The notes under the pieces are model-generated. The model made no database searches. It was not told where the DNA came from and worked only from the letters and a program-made list of their open reading frames with translations. A stretch of 8,520 nt of DNA from Candidatus Nomurabacteria bacterium (GTDB lineage: Bacteria > Patescibacteriota > Minisyncoccia > Phycocordibacterales > UBA9973), in the NCBI GenBank assembly GCA_028286705.1, contig JAQBRC010000011.1:1-8520 (forward strand), written 5' to 3'. This document shows, piece by piece, positions 1-5,046 of the stretch. Within the stretch, counting starts at the first letter, position 1. Every line of letters begins with the position of its first letter. A program made the translations under genes and the position numbers.

Positions 1-1
1 A

Positions 2-130
2 GTCTGGCACAACGATGCCAATATGAAGTTCGTAGAAGAGCTTGATAAGGGAGAAGCCTGTGGTGGCGTTCCATATTATTTCAACGGAACTAACAAGAAG
101 TGGTTGTGCGGGGAGGTGACCATGGAATAG
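2..130 (+). CDS. C-terminal end of a probable thioredoxin-fold protein (5' truncated)
   Basis: The frame is open from base 2 to a TAG at 128-130, giving the last 42 residues of a protein whose start lies outside the window. The visible end contains KFVEELDKG, then CGGVPYYFN and KKWLCG. The GVP step followed by a hydrophobic strand resembles the cis-proline loop and following beta-strand of thioredoxin/glutaredoxin folds. The two flanking cysteines resemble small thioredoxin-like proteins I associate with CPR genomes. The CXXC active site would lie upstream and cannot be seen, so the redox role is inference. The plus-strand transcript runs into the palindromic terminator at 158-197. The coding call is fairly secure; the family call is tentative. 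Confidence 0.6.
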   Translation, partial: VWHNDANMKFVEELDKGEACGGVPYYFNGTNKKWLCGEVTME

Positions 131-157
131 CTCAAGGATTGGGCTGGGGTTAAATAA

Positions 158-197
158 ACAAAAGGACCAAGCGTTAATTAACGCTTGGTCCTTTTGT
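158..197. terminator. Perfect 40-base palindrome, bidirectional terminator
   Basis: Bases 158-177 are the exact reverse complement of 178-197, with TTAATTAA at the centre (174-181). The GC-rich part GGACCAAGCG is flanked by A-run/T-run ends, so either RNA strand can form a stem with a U-rich 3' side. It lies between the plus-strand partial gene ending at 130 and the minus-strand tRNA-Arg whose CCA ends at 200, so it can stop both convergent transcripts. Confidence 0.9.
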
Positions 198-199
198 TA

Positions 200-274
200 T
201 GGTGCTCCCGGTAGGAATCGAACCTACATCATAACTTCCGCAAAGTTACGTCCTATCCATTGAACGACGGGAGC
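200..274 (-). tRNA. trnR: tRNA-Arg(GCG), CCA encoded
   Basis: A full cloverleaf reads on the minus strand. The acceptor GCTCCCG/CGGGAGC has seven pairs. The D arm is GTTC-AATGGATA-GAAC-like (3' side GGAC). The anticodon stem TAACT/AGTTA encloses TTGCGGA, so the anticodon is GCG, reading CGC (Arg). The T arm is GTAGG-TTCGATT-CCTAC, and the discriminator A at 203 is followed by encoded CCA (202-200). It starts 8 bases after the stop of the upstream minus-strand membrane protein gene and ends 2 bases before the terminator palindrome, so it is probably the 3' end of that transcript. I saw no convincing tRNA-specific promoter. It is the only tRNA here with a genomic CCA. Confidence 0.95.
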
Positions 275-282
275 ATATTTGG

Positions 283-738
283 TTAGAATCCGAGACGTTC
301 AAATATCTTGATTGTTCGAGATTCCTTCAGTTCCGCTTCTTCTGCATGAGGCTTTATTACAGCTCGTACCGATTCGGCAGTTACCCCCTGTAGGGGCAAC
401 GCTATCAAAGGAACGAATGATCCTTTGACAAGCAGTAACAGCTTATCCTGTTTATCAGTTTCGTCAAGCCAGAACTGCTTAACAGAGGCATATTCGATCA
501 TCTCACCACTTACCAAGATACCCTTGTCATCAACTGTTATATCGAGTGTTTTAGGGGGACGCTGGGCATAGATAAGAACTGTTGTTCCAGCAATGATGAT
601 GAAAATACCAAAGAAGATATCTCCATAGAAGAAGGCAAGAATTGCGGCAATGACTGCTACCAATCCTGTATACCAATTCCAGTCACGATGTCGTTCCTGT
701 GGTTCGAACTCTAGTGTTGTCCAGTGTATCGGTTGCAT
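283..738 (-). CDS. Small membrane protein with a two-helix hairpin and a soluble C-terminal domain
   Basis: The product has 151 residues. A soluble N-terminus rich in W and charge (residues 1-22, with HRDWNWY just before the membrane) leads into two close hydrophobic segments at about 23-38 and 41-58. A soluble domain of about 90 residues follows, with alternating hydrophobic strands and a C-terminal helix. This layout resembles membrane-anchored proteins of unknown function common in CPR genomes, where the C-terminal part is sometimes PH-like; that comparison is from memory. I chose the ATG at 738. A GTG one codon upstream (741) is also possible, because the extended -10 TGC-TATAAT (755-747) ends only 5 bases before it. 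There is no Shine-Dalgarno site. mscL lies 30 bases upstream on the same strand and tRNA-Arg directly downstream. Function unknown. Confidence 0.85.
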   Translation of the reverse strand: MQPIHWTTLEFEPQERHRDWNWYTGLVAVIAAILAFFYGDIFFGIFIIIAGTTVLIYAQRPPKTLDITVDDKGILVSGEMIEYASVKQFWLDETDKQDKLLLLVKGSFVPLIALPLQGVTAESVRAVIKPHAEEAELKESRTIKIFERLGF

Positions 739-746
739 CACTAAAA

Positions 747-755
747 ATTATAGCA
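747..755 (-). promoter_or_regulatory. Extended -10 (TGC-TATAAT) of the two-helix membrane protein gene
   Basis: The minus strand reads TGC followed by a perfect TATAAT (752-747). The box ends 5 bases before a GTG and 8 bases before the ATG of the gene, so +1 should fall at or beside the start codon. No good -35 is seen at 16-18 bases; the TG extension may compensate. There is no ribosome binding site. Confidence 0.65.
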
Positions 756-768
756 TGCTTCCTTGAAG

Positions 769-1242
769 CTATTCCTTCTTCTTGTCCAAGCGATCAAGGC
801 GAAGCCCTTTGAAAATAAAGAAGATGACTGCAGCGATGATAAGAAAGTCGATAATGGAAGAAAGAAATGCTCCATACTTTACTGTTGATGCTCCGATGAC
901 AATCATCTTGTCACTGAGGTTTACCTTTCCCAGACCGAGTCCGATAAGGGGATTGATGACATTGTTAACGAGGGAAGTGACAGTACTAGATACTCCGCCG
1001 CTCAATAGAAAGCCGATTGCCAGCCCCATGACTCCCTGTTCACGAATAAAGTTCACAAATGAACGAAAGCCTTGATGCACGTTGTTTTTGGTATCCTTTG
1101 CAATATCAATAACATCGCTCGCAAGTTCATGAGTTTTGCCATCTCGAATATCACGGCCAAACTCCTTAATGCTTTCCTTTACAGTTCTGTCTGATTTTTC
1201 CATAGGGGTCTCTTCTGGTCCTAGTATTGGTTCTTGTTCCAT
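769..1242 (-). CDS. mscL: Large-conductance mechanosensitive channel MscL, N-terminally extended
   Basis: The product (157 residues from the ATG at 1242) is a membrane channel that opens under membrane tension and releases solutes in osmotic downshock. The MscL core starts near residue 60 with FRSFVNFIREQGVMGLAIGF. It continues through the first membrane helix (about 71-92) with NNVINPLIG, and ends with KYGAFLSSIIDFLI at the second helix (about 123-146). Two features are odd. A charged, helix-prone cytoplasmic extension of about 58 residues precedes the usual S1 helix, and the C-terminus stops about 10 residues after helix 2, so the usual C-terminal helical bundle is missing. The ATG at 1242 is preferred to the in-frame ATG at 1260, because the -10 TACAAT (1254-1249) sits 6 bases before it and overlaps the longer frame. 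Confidence 0.93.
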   Translation of the reverse strand: MEQEPILGPEETPMEKSDRTVKESIKEFGRDIRDGKTHELASDVIDIAKDTKNNVHQGFRSFVNFIREQGVMGLAIGFLLSGGVSSTVTSLVNNVINPLIGLGLGKVNLSDKMIVIGASTVKYGAFLSSIIDFLIIAAVIFFIFKGLRLDRLDKKKE

Positions 1243-1248
1243 ATATAG

Positions 1249-1280
1249 ATTGTATAGCATCTATGGAATTAGGGAGTCAA
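1249..1280 (-). promoter_or_regulatory. mscL promoter
   Basis: On the minus strand TTGACT (1280-1275) is followed by TATACA (1256-1251, 18-base spacer, preceded by TGC) or TACAAT (1254-1249, 20-base spacer, 6 bases before the ATG). Both readings put the transcript start at or within a few bases of the ATG at 1242. It is divergent from the tRNA-Ser promoter at 1291-1319. Confidence 0.6.
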
Positions 1281-1290
1281 TCGTTTGATA

Positions 1291-1319
1291 TTGAAAATAT
1301 GGTGGCATTGTGATAAAGT
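1291..1319 (+). promoter_or_regulatory. tRNA-Ser promoter, extended -10
   Basis: TTGAAA (1291-1296), a 17-base spacer and TAAAGT (1314-1319), with TGA directly before the -10. The predicted +1 near 1326 gives a 5' leader of about 19 bases before the mature tRNA-Ser at 1345. This is one of the clearest sigma-70-type promoters in the window. Confidence 0.75.
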
Positions 1320-1344
1320 GCAAAAGCTCAACCAGCAAATACAT

Positions 1345-1429
1345 GGAGGCGTGCGTGAGTGGTTGAAACGAGCTGTCTTGAAAACAGCCAGGTGTAATAG
1401 CCTCGTGAGTTCGAATCTCACCGCCTCCG
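1345..1429 (+). tRNA. trnS: tRNA-Ser(UGA)
   Basis: The acceptor GGAGGCG/CGCCTCC is complete. The anticodon stem GCTGT/ACAGC encloses CTTGAAA, giving anticodon TGA (UCA codons). A long variable arm typical of class II tRNAs follows, and the T arm is GTGAG-TTCGAAT-CTCAC. The discriminator is G (1429), as usual for Ser. CCA is not encoded and must be added by a CCA-adding enzyme. It has its own promoter upstream and a strong terminator 5 bases downstream. Confidence 0.97.
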
Positions 1430-1433
1430 CTTT

Positions 1434-1469
1434 AAGCAAAAGGAACTACTACGGTAGTTCCTTTTGCTT
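1434..1469 (+). terminator. Intrinsic terminator of tRNA-Ser with a UACG tetraloop
   Basis: A perfect 16-bp stem (1434-1449 with 1454-1469) closes a TACG loop as C(UACG)G, a very stable tetraloop type. The 3' side ends in CCTTTTGCTTTT. The A-rich 5' side makes it near-symmetric. It separates the tRNA from ruvX, whose promoter begins 8 bases later. Confidence 0.9.
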
Positions 1470-1476
1470 TTATATC

Positions 1477-1485
1477 TGATAGACT
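1477..1485 (+). promoter_or_regulatory. Extended -10 (TGA-TAGACT) of ruvX
   Basis: TGA followed by TAGACT (1480-1485), exactly 6 bases before the ATG at 1492. No Shine-Dalgarno site and no convincing -35; the upstream region is the tRNA-Ser terminator. It implies a leaderless ruvX mRNA. Confidence 0.6.
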
Positions 1486-1491
1486 GCCGTT

Positions 1492-1872
1492 ATGAAATAC
1501 CTCGGCATAGACTATGGCACTAAAAGAATAGGAATAGCGCTCTCTGATGAATCAGGGGAATTTGCCTTCCCTCAAGGTATCATTGGTCCTGAAAAGGCTA
1601 TATCTGAAATAGTGGCACTATGCGAAAAGGAGCAGGTAGGAGCAATCGTCATCGGAAAGTCTATTGCCTCAAACGGTATGGACAATGAGATTGTTCCTGT
1701 CGTTGAGAAGTTTAAAGCTAAGCTTGAAGAAGCAACTTCATTGCCAGTTCATTTCCAGCAGGAAAGCTATTCAACAATGGAAGCGCATAGATATCAGCCT
1801 AAGGCAGGAAGTCGAGATGATTCTGCTGCAGCAATTATCCTGCAGCGTTTCCTTGATACAAAAAAAGTGTAA
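1492..1872 (+). CDS. ruvX: RuvX/YqgF, RNase H-fold Holliday junction resolvase-like protein
   Basis: The product (126 residues) belongs to the YqgF/RuvX family, small cytoplasmic RNase H-fold nucleases linked to pre-16S rRNA 5' maturation and proposed as alternative Holliday-junction resolvases. The N-terminal strand is MKYLGIDYGTKRIGIALSD, with the first catalytic Asp at 7. The strand near residues 50-55 ends IVIGKS, where most members have IVGLP. The second acidic site appears as QQESYST (Glu 91), where the family usually has DERLST. The third is RDDSAAAIILQ (Asp 109/110). All three acidic positions are therefore kept. Length is close to the usual 130-150. The start follows an extended -10 by 6 bases, and the stop codon TAA at 1870 forms the first half of the next gene's -10. 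Confidence 0.95.
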   Translation: MKYLGIDYGTKRIGIALSDESGEFAFPQGIIGPEKAISEIVALCEKEQVGAIVIGKSIASNGMDNEIVPVVEKFKAKLEEATSLPVHFQQESYSTMEAHRYQPKAGSRDDSAAAIILQRFLDTKKV

Positions 1873-1875
1873 TAT
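1870..1875 (+). promoter_or_regulatory. -10 box TAATAT built on the ruvX stop codon
   Basis: TAATAT starts with the TAA stop of ruvX (1870-1872) and ends exactly 6 bases before the ATG at 1882. No Shine-Dalgarno site and only weak -35 candidates. Read-through or translational coupling from ruvX, 9 bases upstream, is an alternative source of expression. Confidence 0.5.
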
Positions 1876-1881
1876 AGATAT

Positions 1882-2268
1882 ATGAATGAAGAACAAGTAA
1901 CACCAGCCGCAAAACCTGTAGTTGAAAAGAAAGAAGAATACATAACCATTGAAGATTTCAAGAAAGTTGTAGCTAAGATAGGGAAGGTACTAAGCGCAGA
2001 AGCAGTACCTGATTCAGACAAGCTGATTCGTTTCGAATTGGATTTTGGAGAAGCACAGCCAAGACAGATCCTTTCAGGTATTCGTGAATGGTATCCAGAA
2101 CCAGAAAAACTTATCGGCAAGCAATTGCTGTATGTGGTGAATCTTGCTCCCCGCAAGATTCGGGGACTTGAATCAAATGGCATGCTCATGGCAGTTGATG
2201 GTTTGGATGGTACTCCAGTATTTCTTGTTCCTGAAACAGAAGTGCAGCCAGGAAGTACTGTTAGATAG
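1882..2268 (+). CDS. Stand-alone tRNA-binding domain protein (MetG C-terminal / Trbp111 / EMAP-II type)
   Basis: The product has 128 residues. A short charged tail (1-20) leads into an OB-fold tRNA-binding domain covering the rest. Family signatures are visible in order: KIGKVLSAEAVPDSDKLIR (33-50), DFGE, RQILSGIREWY (61-71), LIGKQLLYVVNLAPRKI (77-93), GLESNGMLMA (95-104) and a closing VQPGSTVR. These match the C-terminal dimerisation and tRNA-binding domain of bacterial methionyl-tRNA synthetase and the free-standing Trbp111 proteins, which bind the outer corner of tRNA as dimers. Annotation pipelines often call this 'methionine-tRNA ligase subunit beta'. Whether it serves MetRS in trans or tRNAs in general cannot be told here. 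It starts 9 bases after ruvX, with its own -10. Confidence 0.92.
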   Translation: MNEEQVTPAAKPVVEKKEEYITIEDFKKVVAKIGKVLSAEAVPDSDKLIRFELDFGEAQPRQILSGIREWYPEPEKLIGKQLLYVVNLAPRKIRGLESNGMLMAVDGLDGTPVFLVPETEVQPGSTVR

Positions 2269-2291
2269 TAGTATCAATACAATACATATCG

Positions 2292-2297
2292 TATACT
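2292..2297 (+). promoter_or_regulatory. -10 box TATACT of pilM
   Basis: TATACT ends 7 bases before the GTG at 2305 (spacer TAGAGTC). There is no Shine-Dalgarno site and no TG extension. This promoter supports the GTG as the true, leaderless start. Confidence 0.55.
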
Positions 2298-2304
2298 TAG
2301 AGTC

Positions 2305-3522
2305 GTGACTACACGCTATTTGCAACTCTCTCAACAAAACGCAACAGGAGTCGTCTTAACCGACAGCTCATTGCGTTTTGTTGCACTCAGTACCAATCAC
2401 GGCACTGCCATTCCTGGGCAGTATGCTGAACTGTCTGTGCCAGAAGGCTGTCTTAAAGATGGTGTTATTGCAAGCAAGTCTCGTTTCGTTTCATTTCTTA
2501 AGACTCTAAAGAAAACATACAAGATTGATAGCATCAATCTTGTATTGAATTCAGAACAAATTAAGACAGCTAGTATCTCATTAAAGACTGGGGCAGATCT
2601 TCAAATCAATGAAGCAGTTGAGAAGTTATTCTCAATCCCAGCAAAGGATGTTGTGTATGAATATAAGGTTATTGGGGGAGATAGCGATACAACAGTATTG
2701 CAGGTTACCGGTCTCGTCAAGAAAGTATCAGAAGATTTTGTATGGGCATTCAAGCAAGCAGGTATAACAGTGTTAAGCATTGAACCTCTTGGTCACGCTT
2801 TGGCGCGAGATGTATTGCCTATAGGCTCAAACGGAACAGCATTGGTATTAGCGATTGATACTCGCAACACAACCCTAACGTATGTTGTTAATGGCCGAGT
2901 GTCAGAAACTACTATCCTCGATTTCTCTGACCTTGCGGTAACTGACACCATTATGCAGCACCTCTCCATTACAGCAGAAGAGGCAGACAAGGCAAAGCAA
3001 GAACAGGGTCTTATCATTAGACACTCCCGCACTGTATTTGATGCAATTGCAGATGAGTGTGCGTTATTTGTTAAACATGTTAATCACTCATACATAACAT
3101 GGAAAACCGCACACCCCGCATTGCCTGCAATTGAAGGAATCTACCTCACCGGAGCGGGAAGTACTATAAAAGGACTCGATGATTATTTGAGCGCAGGGCT
3201 TCGTGTGCCTGTGAAGGTGGCGAATGTCTGGGCTAATTGCTTGTCATTTGATGACCATATTCCTGCAATGCCTCAGACTGTTGCGGTTAGGTATGGAGCG
3301 GCAATAGGTACAGCCCTAATGGGCCCACATATGGTTAACTTGGTACCTGATGCGCACCAGCGGTCTCTATACCGCAAACATGTTGCGAAGCGTTCAGGAA
3401 AGGTCCTGTTGAGCTTCATATTTGGAGTACTTGTTGGTGCCCTAATTACCTGGATCATTGCAATTCCTGCAGTGCATAGTAAAATTTTTGAGGTACTTCA
3501 CAAAATACCGACTCAGTGGTAA
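2305..3522 (+). CDS. pilM: Type IV pilus assembly protein PilM with a fused PilN-like N-terminal peptide and membrane helix
   Basis: The product has 405 residues and a GTG start. Residues 1-340 fit the actin/FtsA-like fold of PilM, the cytoplasmic ring component that links the pilus motor to PilN. The second phosphate-binding region is LVLAIDTRNTTLTYVVNG (180-197), followed by SITAEEADKAK (221-231) and the adenosine-side motif GIYLTGAGSTIKGL (278-291); YGAAIGTALMG (330-340) is the usual PilM end. The N-terminal DIGS-type phosphate motif is degenerate (LTDSSLRFV) and the GG before the SITAEEA helix is missing, so nucleotide binding may be weak. After residue 340 the protein continues with VNLVPDAHQRSLYRK and a membrane helix (about 367-390). 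This is the layout of the PilN N-terminus, whose INLLP-type peptide docks on PilM. No separate pilN, pilO or pilQ is seen. Its stop TAA lies in the next promoter. Confidence 0.85.
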   Translation: MTTRYLQLSQQNATGVVLTDSSLRFVALSTNHGTAIPGQYAELSVPEGCLKDGVIASKSRFVSFLKTLKKTYKIDSINLVLNSEQIKTASISLKTGADLQINEAVEKLFSIPAKDVVYEYKVIGGDSDTTVLQVTGLVKKVSEDFVWAFKQAGITVLSIEPLGHALARDVLPIGSNGTALVLAIDTRNTTLTYVVNGRVSETTILDFSDLAVTDTIMQHLSITAEEADKAKQEQGLIIRHSRTVFDAIADECALFVKHVNHSYITWKTAHPALPAIEGIYLTGAGSTIKGLDDYLSAGLRVPVKVANVWANCLSFDDHIPAMPQTVAVRYGAAIGTALMGPHMVNLVPDAHQRSLYRKHVAKRSGKVLLSFIFGVLVGALITWIIAIPAVHSKIFEVLHKIPTQW

Positions 3523-3525
3523 AGT
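3497..3525 (+). promoter_or_regulatory. Promoter of the tRNA-Arg/tRNA-Val pair
   Basis: TTCACA (3497-3502), a 17-base spacer and TAAAGT (3520-3525), preceded by TGG. The whole element lies in the last codons of pilM: the TGG Trp codon is the TG extension and the TAA stop (3520-3522) opens the -10. Predicted +1 is near 3532, about 7 bases before the mature tRNA. Confidence 0.7.
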
Positions 3526-3538
3526 ATCTGGGTTCTTA

Positions 3539-3610
3539 GCCCTTGTAGTTCAATGGATAGAACAGGAGACTTCTAAGCTCTTGATGTAGGTTCGATTCCT
3601 ACCGAGGGCA
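3539..3610 (+). tRNA. trnR: tRNA-Arg(UCU)
   Basis: The acceptor GCCCTTG/CGAGGGC has seven pairs, one a T-G wobble. The D arm is GTTC-AATGGATA-GAAC. The anticodon arm is GGAGA-CTTCTAA-GCTCT, giving anticodon TCT (AGA codons). The T arm is GTAGG-TTCGATT-CCTAC and the discriminator is A. The base pair closing the anticodon loop (31-39) is A-G, a mismatch, and 27-43 is a G-T wobble, so the stem is weak. CCA is not encoded. It is co-transcribed with the tRNA-Val 28 bases downstream. Its D and T arms match those of tRNA-Arg(GCG) closely. Confidence 0.92.
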
Positions 3611-3638
3611 CACCAAGTAGAAATCCTTCTAAAACGAT

Positions 3639-3711
3639 GCGCGATTAGCTCAGTTGGTAGAGCGGCGCTTTTACACAGCGAAGGTCGGGGGTTCAAGTCC
3701 CTCATCGCGCA
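3639..3711 (+). tRNA. trnV: tRNA-Val(UAC)
   Basis: The acceptor GCGCGAT/ATCGCGC is perfect. The D arm is GCTC-AGTTGGTA-GAGC. The anticodon arm is GCGCT-TTTACAC-AGCGA, giving anticodon TAC (GUA codons). The variable loop is AGGTC, the T arm is GGGGG-TTCAAGT-CCCTC and the discriminator is A. The outer pair of the anticodon stem (27-43) is a G-A mismatch. CCA is not encoded. It is the second gene of the tRNA-Arg/tRNA-Val unit and is followed at once by the palindromic terminator. Confidence 0.95.
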
Positions 3712-3712
3712 C

Positions 3713-3750
3713 AAAAGAAAAACACCCAGCATGCTGGGTGTTTTTCTTTT
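3713..3750. terminator. Perfect 38-base palindromic terminator of the tRNA pair
   Basis: Bases 3713-3731 are the exact reverse complement of 3732-3750; the GC-rich core CACCCAGC/GCTGGGTG is followed by TTTTTCTTTTTT. It stops the tRNA-Arg/tRNA-Val transcript. Because it is symmetric it could also stop transcription from the other side, although the next gene (3775) runs in the same direction. Confidence 0.92.
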
Positions 3751-3759
3751 TTATCTCCA

Positions 3760-3768
3760 TGCTACACT
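3760..3768 (+). promoter_or_regulatory. Extended -10 (TGC-TACACT) of the DUF695-RraB-pilin gene
   Basis: TGC followed by TACACT (3763-3768), exactly 6 bases before the ATG at 3775. No Shine-Dalgarno site. The -35 region falls in the T-rich end of the tRNA terminator and is not convincing. Confidence 0.6.
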
Positions 3769-3774
3769 TTACCT

Positions 3775-5025
3775 ATGTTATTCGGACTACTCGGATCAAA
3801 GAAAACATACATTCCTAAATGGGTTTCTTTTGAGCGCACCGTTAATTCGAAACCCTTTGCTATTACAGTAGATACCGGACATAAGAATCTACTCGATCAA
3901 AAAGAGTATAAGAACATATTGGTAGCAACCTTTTCATCAATACATCCTGACCCTCAAGGTATGCCCGATGTTTCTGAAAAAGAAATAATTACAAAAGTCG
4001 CACAGCATTTGCTGGAGGAACTTGCTGCCAATACCCAAGTCTTTTTCTTGGGAACTATCTATGGAGAAGAAAAGGCAATGTTGTATTACGCTATGCTGCA
4101 ACCTGTTGAAGAAGCGATTGTGCTTGCTGGTATAAAAGGTGTTGCTCTTGAGCATATTATTAACTGGGCAGAAGACTCACACTGGGAATTTATAAAAAAT
4201 ACACTCTATCCGAGCGAACAAGAATCGCAGCATTTAATGAATGTAACCATGTTAGATTTGGTGAAGTTTGAGCATGACAAAAAAAGTGAACAGCCTGATC
4301 CGCATGGTGTAGCGCACACCATGTTCTTCAAGGAATCAGAATCAGCGCTTCGATTAGTTGAAGAACTTAAGGTTTCTGGATACTATCAAATAGGAAGAAT
4401 ACAAACGGTGAAGGGGGATACGAATATGCCTTTTTTATTGGAGCTAGGAAAAGATACTCCTATGGAACTAGGGAGCATTGATGATCAAACTAGTATACTG
4501 ATAGATATGGCAAAAAAATATAATGGACGATATGACGGATGGCGGGCAATACAGGGAAATATAGGAGCGGCAGGTTTCACCCTCATAGAACTCTTAGTCG
4601 TTATTGCGATAATTGGTATCCTTGCATCCGTTATCCTTGCCTCATTAAATACCGCTCGCGACAAGGGACGCTATGCCCAAGCAATTTCTCAGATGGAAGA
4701 GATAACCAAGGCTGCGGAACTAGACGTGAAAGATAATGGCAATTATCCTCCAGACATCCACCAGAATCTTAATCCTGGGTTAACCGCAATGACACAGTGG
4801 CCGACCCCTCCTTGCCCTGGCTGGACGTACGACTGGGAAAACTGGGATACTCGGTATGGAGGAAACGTGAATACAACCGTTAATACTGTTCGAATTACTC
4901 TGCGACGACCAGATGTTACTTCGGCTTTCTACTATTGTGTTGAAAGCCTTGACCCTACTTGTGGGGCAAGCGTATATGGCGGTGTGGATATCAACACTGT
5001 TAGAACACTGACGTGTAAAGAATAA
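3775..5025 (+). CDS. In-frame fusion: DUF695-like plus RraB-like domains followed by a complete type IV prepilin
   Basis: This one uninterrupted 416-residue frame holds two unrelated proteins. Residues 1 to about 150 look like DUF695: a KWVSFERTVNSKPFAITVD start, then strands with ILVATF and FFLGTIYG. Residues about 175-260 look like the RNase E inhibitor RraB: PDPHGVAHTMFF, VSGYYQIGRI, a run opening LELGKDTPMELGSIDD, then KYNGRYDGW, whose YDGW is typical of the RraB end. Directly after it comes GAAG/FTLIELLVVIAIIG, a textbook prepilin peptidase site with Glu at mature position 5. A hydrophobic helix, an alpha-spine (ARDKGRYAQAISQMEEI) and a globular domain with four cysteines complete the pilin. 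A soluble regulator thus replaces the usual short leader. Cleavage at Gly267/Phe268 would release both parts. A -10 (4494-4499) with an ATG at 4507 could also make the pilin alone. A lost stop codon or an assembly join is possible. The frame is secure; the biology is inference. Confidence 0.85.
   Translation: MLFGLLGSKKTYIPKWVSFERTVNSKPFAITVDTGHKNLLDQKEYKNILVATFSSIHPDPQGMPDVSEKEIITKVAQHLLEELAANTQVFFLGTIYGEEKAMLYYAMLQPVEEAIVLAGIKGVALEHIINWAEDSHWEFIKNTLYPSEQESQHLMNVTMLDLVKFEHDKKSEQPDPHGVAHTMFFKESESALRLVEELKVSGYYQIGRIQTVKGDTNMPFLLELGKDTPMELGSIDDQTSILIDMAKKYNGRYDGWRAIQGNIGAAGFTLIELLVVIAIIGILASVILASLNTARDKGRYAQAISQMEEITKAAELDVKDNGNYPPDIHQNLNPGLTAMTQWPTPPCPGWTYDWENWDTRYGGNVNTTVNTVRITLRRPDVTSAFYYCVESLDPTCGASVYGGVDINTVRTLTCKE
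4494..4499 (+). promoter_or_regulatory. Possible internal -10 (TATACT) for the pilin part
   Basis: TATACT ends 7 bases before the in-frame ATG at 4507, the same arrangement as TATACT-7-GTG at pilM. There is no TG extension and no -35 at the expected distance. It lies inside coding sequence, so chance occurrence is a real possibility. Confidence 0.4.
4507..5025 (+). CDS. Alternative internal start: stand-alone type IV prepilin (same frame as the fusion)
   Basis: Starting at the in-frame ATG at 4507 (Met245 of the fusion) gives a 172-residue prepilin. Its leader is 23 residues, begins MAKKYNGR, is basic and ends in Gly before FTLIELL, so it would be a workable class III signal. The mature pilin has a hydrophobic N-terminal helix of about 25 residues with Glu5. 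Its C-terminal domain is rich in W, Y, P and N with four cysteines (one in PPCPG, one in YYCVE, one in PTCGA and one three residues from the end) that could form two disulfides. The leader would be made of the last residues of the RraB domain (YDGW included), so the two genes would share coding sequence in one frame. The only evidence for this start is the internal -10, the ATG and the plausible leader. Confidence 0.4.
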   Translation: MAKKYNGRYDGWRAIQGNIGAAGFTLIELLVVIAIIGILASVILASLNTARDKGRYAQAISQMEEITKAAELDVKDNGNYPPDIHQNLNPGLTAMTQWPTPPCPGWTYDWENWDTRYGGNVNTTVNTVRITLRRPDVTSAFYYCVESLDPTCGASVYGGVDINTVRTLTCKE

Positions 5026-5031
5026 ATGCCG

Positions 5032-5040
5032 TGGTATATT
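5032..5040 (+). promoter_or_regulatory. Extended -10 (TGG-TATATT) of the HAD phosphatase gene
   Basis: TGG followed by TATATT (5035-5040), exactly 6 bases before the ATG at 5047. This favours 5047 over the in-frame ATG at 5026, which directly follows the upstream stop and would place the promoter inside the gene. No Shine-Dalgarno site. Confidence 0.6.
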
Positions 5041-5046
5041 TATAGT

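Noticed and set aside
782..1075. Plus-strand open frame opposite mscL
   Set aside because: It is a shadow of the conserved MscL core, with no start signal and an unstructured-looking product.
1285..1479. Plus-strand open frame of 64 codons
   Set aside because: It runs straight through tRNA-Ser(UGA) and its terminator; the protein is a translation of the tRNA.
3550..3732. Minus-strand open frame of 60 codons containing MRDLNPRPSL
   Set aside because: It is the antisense of tRNA-Val and tRNA-Arg(UCU), a classic false protein seen opposite tRNA genes.
5026..5046. ATG at 5026, directly after the TAA of the fusion gene, as start of the HAD phosphatase
   Set aside because: It would add seven residues before the canonical N-terminus and cover the -10 TATATT. 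The ATG at 5047 fits both the family and the promoter spacing.
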